This document shows, piece after piece, positions 5,622-5,957 of a stretch of DNA of 5,957 nucleotides (positions are counted from its first letter, which is position 1; every line of letters begins with the position of its first letter). Source of the DNA: JANOBJ01 sp031411575 (GTDB lineage: Bacteria > Pseudomonadota > Gammaproteobacteria > Burkholderiales > Burkholderiaceae_C). The DNA lies in NCBI GenBank assembly GCA_031411575.1, contig JANOBJ010000359.1, forward strand, positions 1 through 5,957, written 5' to 3'. The translations under genes were made by a program, and so were the position numbers. A model generated the notes under the pieces. The model was not told the origin of the DNA. It ran no database searches and saw nothing but the letters and a program-made list of their open reading frames with translations.

Positions 5622-5657
5622 CGGCGCCTGAGGACGCATGAAAAATGACGGGCGCCG
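5622..5657. repeat. Paired GGCGCC inverted repeat upstream of hppD
   Basis: CGGCGCC (5622-5628) and GGCGCCG (5651-5657) are exact reverse complements separated by 22 bp, and each contains the palindrome GGCGCC. The centres are 28 bp apart, close to a whole number of helical turns. They lie between the two divergent starts, upstream of the weak hppD -10 candidate TACAGT at 5662-5667. They could be regulator half-sites, but chance is possible in GC-rich DNA. Confidence 0.35.
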
Positions 5658-5682
5658 CCGATACAGTAGCGTGATCAATTCT

Positions 5683-5688
5683 GGAGAG
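5683..5688 (+). promoter_or_regulatory. Ribosome binding site of hppD
   Basis: GGAGAG, with GGAG at 5683-5686, lies 5 bp before the ATG at 5692 and fixes the hppD start. It contrasts with the divergent regulator gene, which has no such site. Confidence 0.8.
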
Positions 5689-5691
5689 CCC

Positions 5692-5957
5692 ATGAACGCA
5701 TCCTTGCCCGCCGCTGCCACAAAGGCTGATCCGAGCGCCGCCAACGTCTGGCCAAACCCCATGGGCACCGACGGCTTCGAGTTCATCGAATACGCGGCAC
5801 CGGACCCGGCCGCCATGGGCGCGGTGTTTGAGCGCATGGGCTTCAAGCCGATTGCCAAGCACCGCCACAAGGCCGTCACGCTGTACCGCCAGGGCGAGAT
5901 CAACTTCATCATCAACGCCGAGCCCGACAGCTTCGCGCAGCGCTTTGCGCGCCTGCA
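5692..5957 (+). CDS. hppD: 4-hydroxyphenylpyruvate dioxygenase (partial, 3' end outside window)
   Basis: HppD is a cytoplasmic non-haem iron(II) enzyme that converts 4-hydroxyphenylpyruvate and O2 to homogentisate and CO2, the second step of tyrosine catabolism. The visible 88 residues hold the start of the N-terminal domain. After a short variable leader come NPMGTDGFEFIEYAAPDP (about 22-39), FERMGFKPIAKHRHKAVTLYRQGEINFIINAEPDSFA (in sense, about 46-82), which correspond closely to bacterial HPPDs such as that of Pseudomonas. The iron ligands (two His, one Glu) lie in the C-terminal half beyond the window, so activity cannot be judged. The family is about 350-370 residues long, so about a quarter is seen. 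A good ribosome binding site supports the start. The divergent Lrp/AsnC gene suggests amino-acid-responsive control. Related hydroxymandelate synthases share the fold but are less likely given this N-terminus. Confidence 0.92.
   Translation, partial: MNASLPAAATKADPSAANVWPNPMGTDGFEFIEYAAPDPAAMGAVFERMGFKPIAKHRHKAVTLYRQGEINFIINAEPDSFAQRFARL

Overview
The window looks like chromosomal DNA of a high-GC betaproteobacterium, most probably a member of the Comamonadaceae (Burkholderiales). This is inferred from the GlyQ, CorC and 4-hydroxyphenylpyruvate dioxygenase protein sequences, the corC-lnt-glyQ gene order, the GC-rich third positions, and an AT-rich hairpin with TAGC-type arms of a kind I recall from intergenic DNA of that family. 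No database search was possible. I see no tRNA, rRNA, CRISPR array, insertion sequence or phage gene.

Layout. Positions 1-443 (minus) are the 5' part of glyQ, the glycyl-tRNA synthetase alpha subunit, cut by the window edge. A 127-bp divergent intergenic region follows. Positions 571-1458 (plus) encode a bile acid:sodium symporter family (SBF/BASS) membrane transporter. It meets lnt (1462-3066, minus; apolipoprotein N-acyltransferase) tail to tail with 3 bp between them. lnt lies 25 bp downstream of corC (3092-3967, minus; two CBS domains plus a CorC_HlyC domain), and an 11-codon reading frame physically bridges the two. Positions 3968-4183 are non-coding and contain GC-rich imperfect hairpins. 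Positions 4184-4933 (minus) encode a GNAT acetyltransferase. Positions 4934-5108 are non-coding, with small palindromes and the AT-rich hairpin. Positions 5109-5582 (minus) encode an Lrp/AsnC regulator, divergent from hppD (5692 to the window end, plus; 4-hydroxyphenylpyruvate dioxygenase), which is cut at its 3' side.

How the genes relate. corC and lnt form a conserved envelope pair, probably one transcript; Lnt completes lipoprotein maturation. glyQ commonly follows lnt in Burkholderiales, and here the transporter gene sits between them in the opposite orientation. The Lrp/AsnC gene and hppD form a typical regulator/target divergent pair, so amino-acid-responsive control of tyrosine breakdown to homogentisate is a reasonable inference. 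The GNAT gene stands alone and its substrate is unknown.

I found no convincing new multi-gene system. The points most worth checking are the structured DNA around 4089-4187, short repeats on both sides of the GNAT gene, the corC-to-lnt translational bridge, and possible leaderless start sites for the Lrp and GNAT genes.
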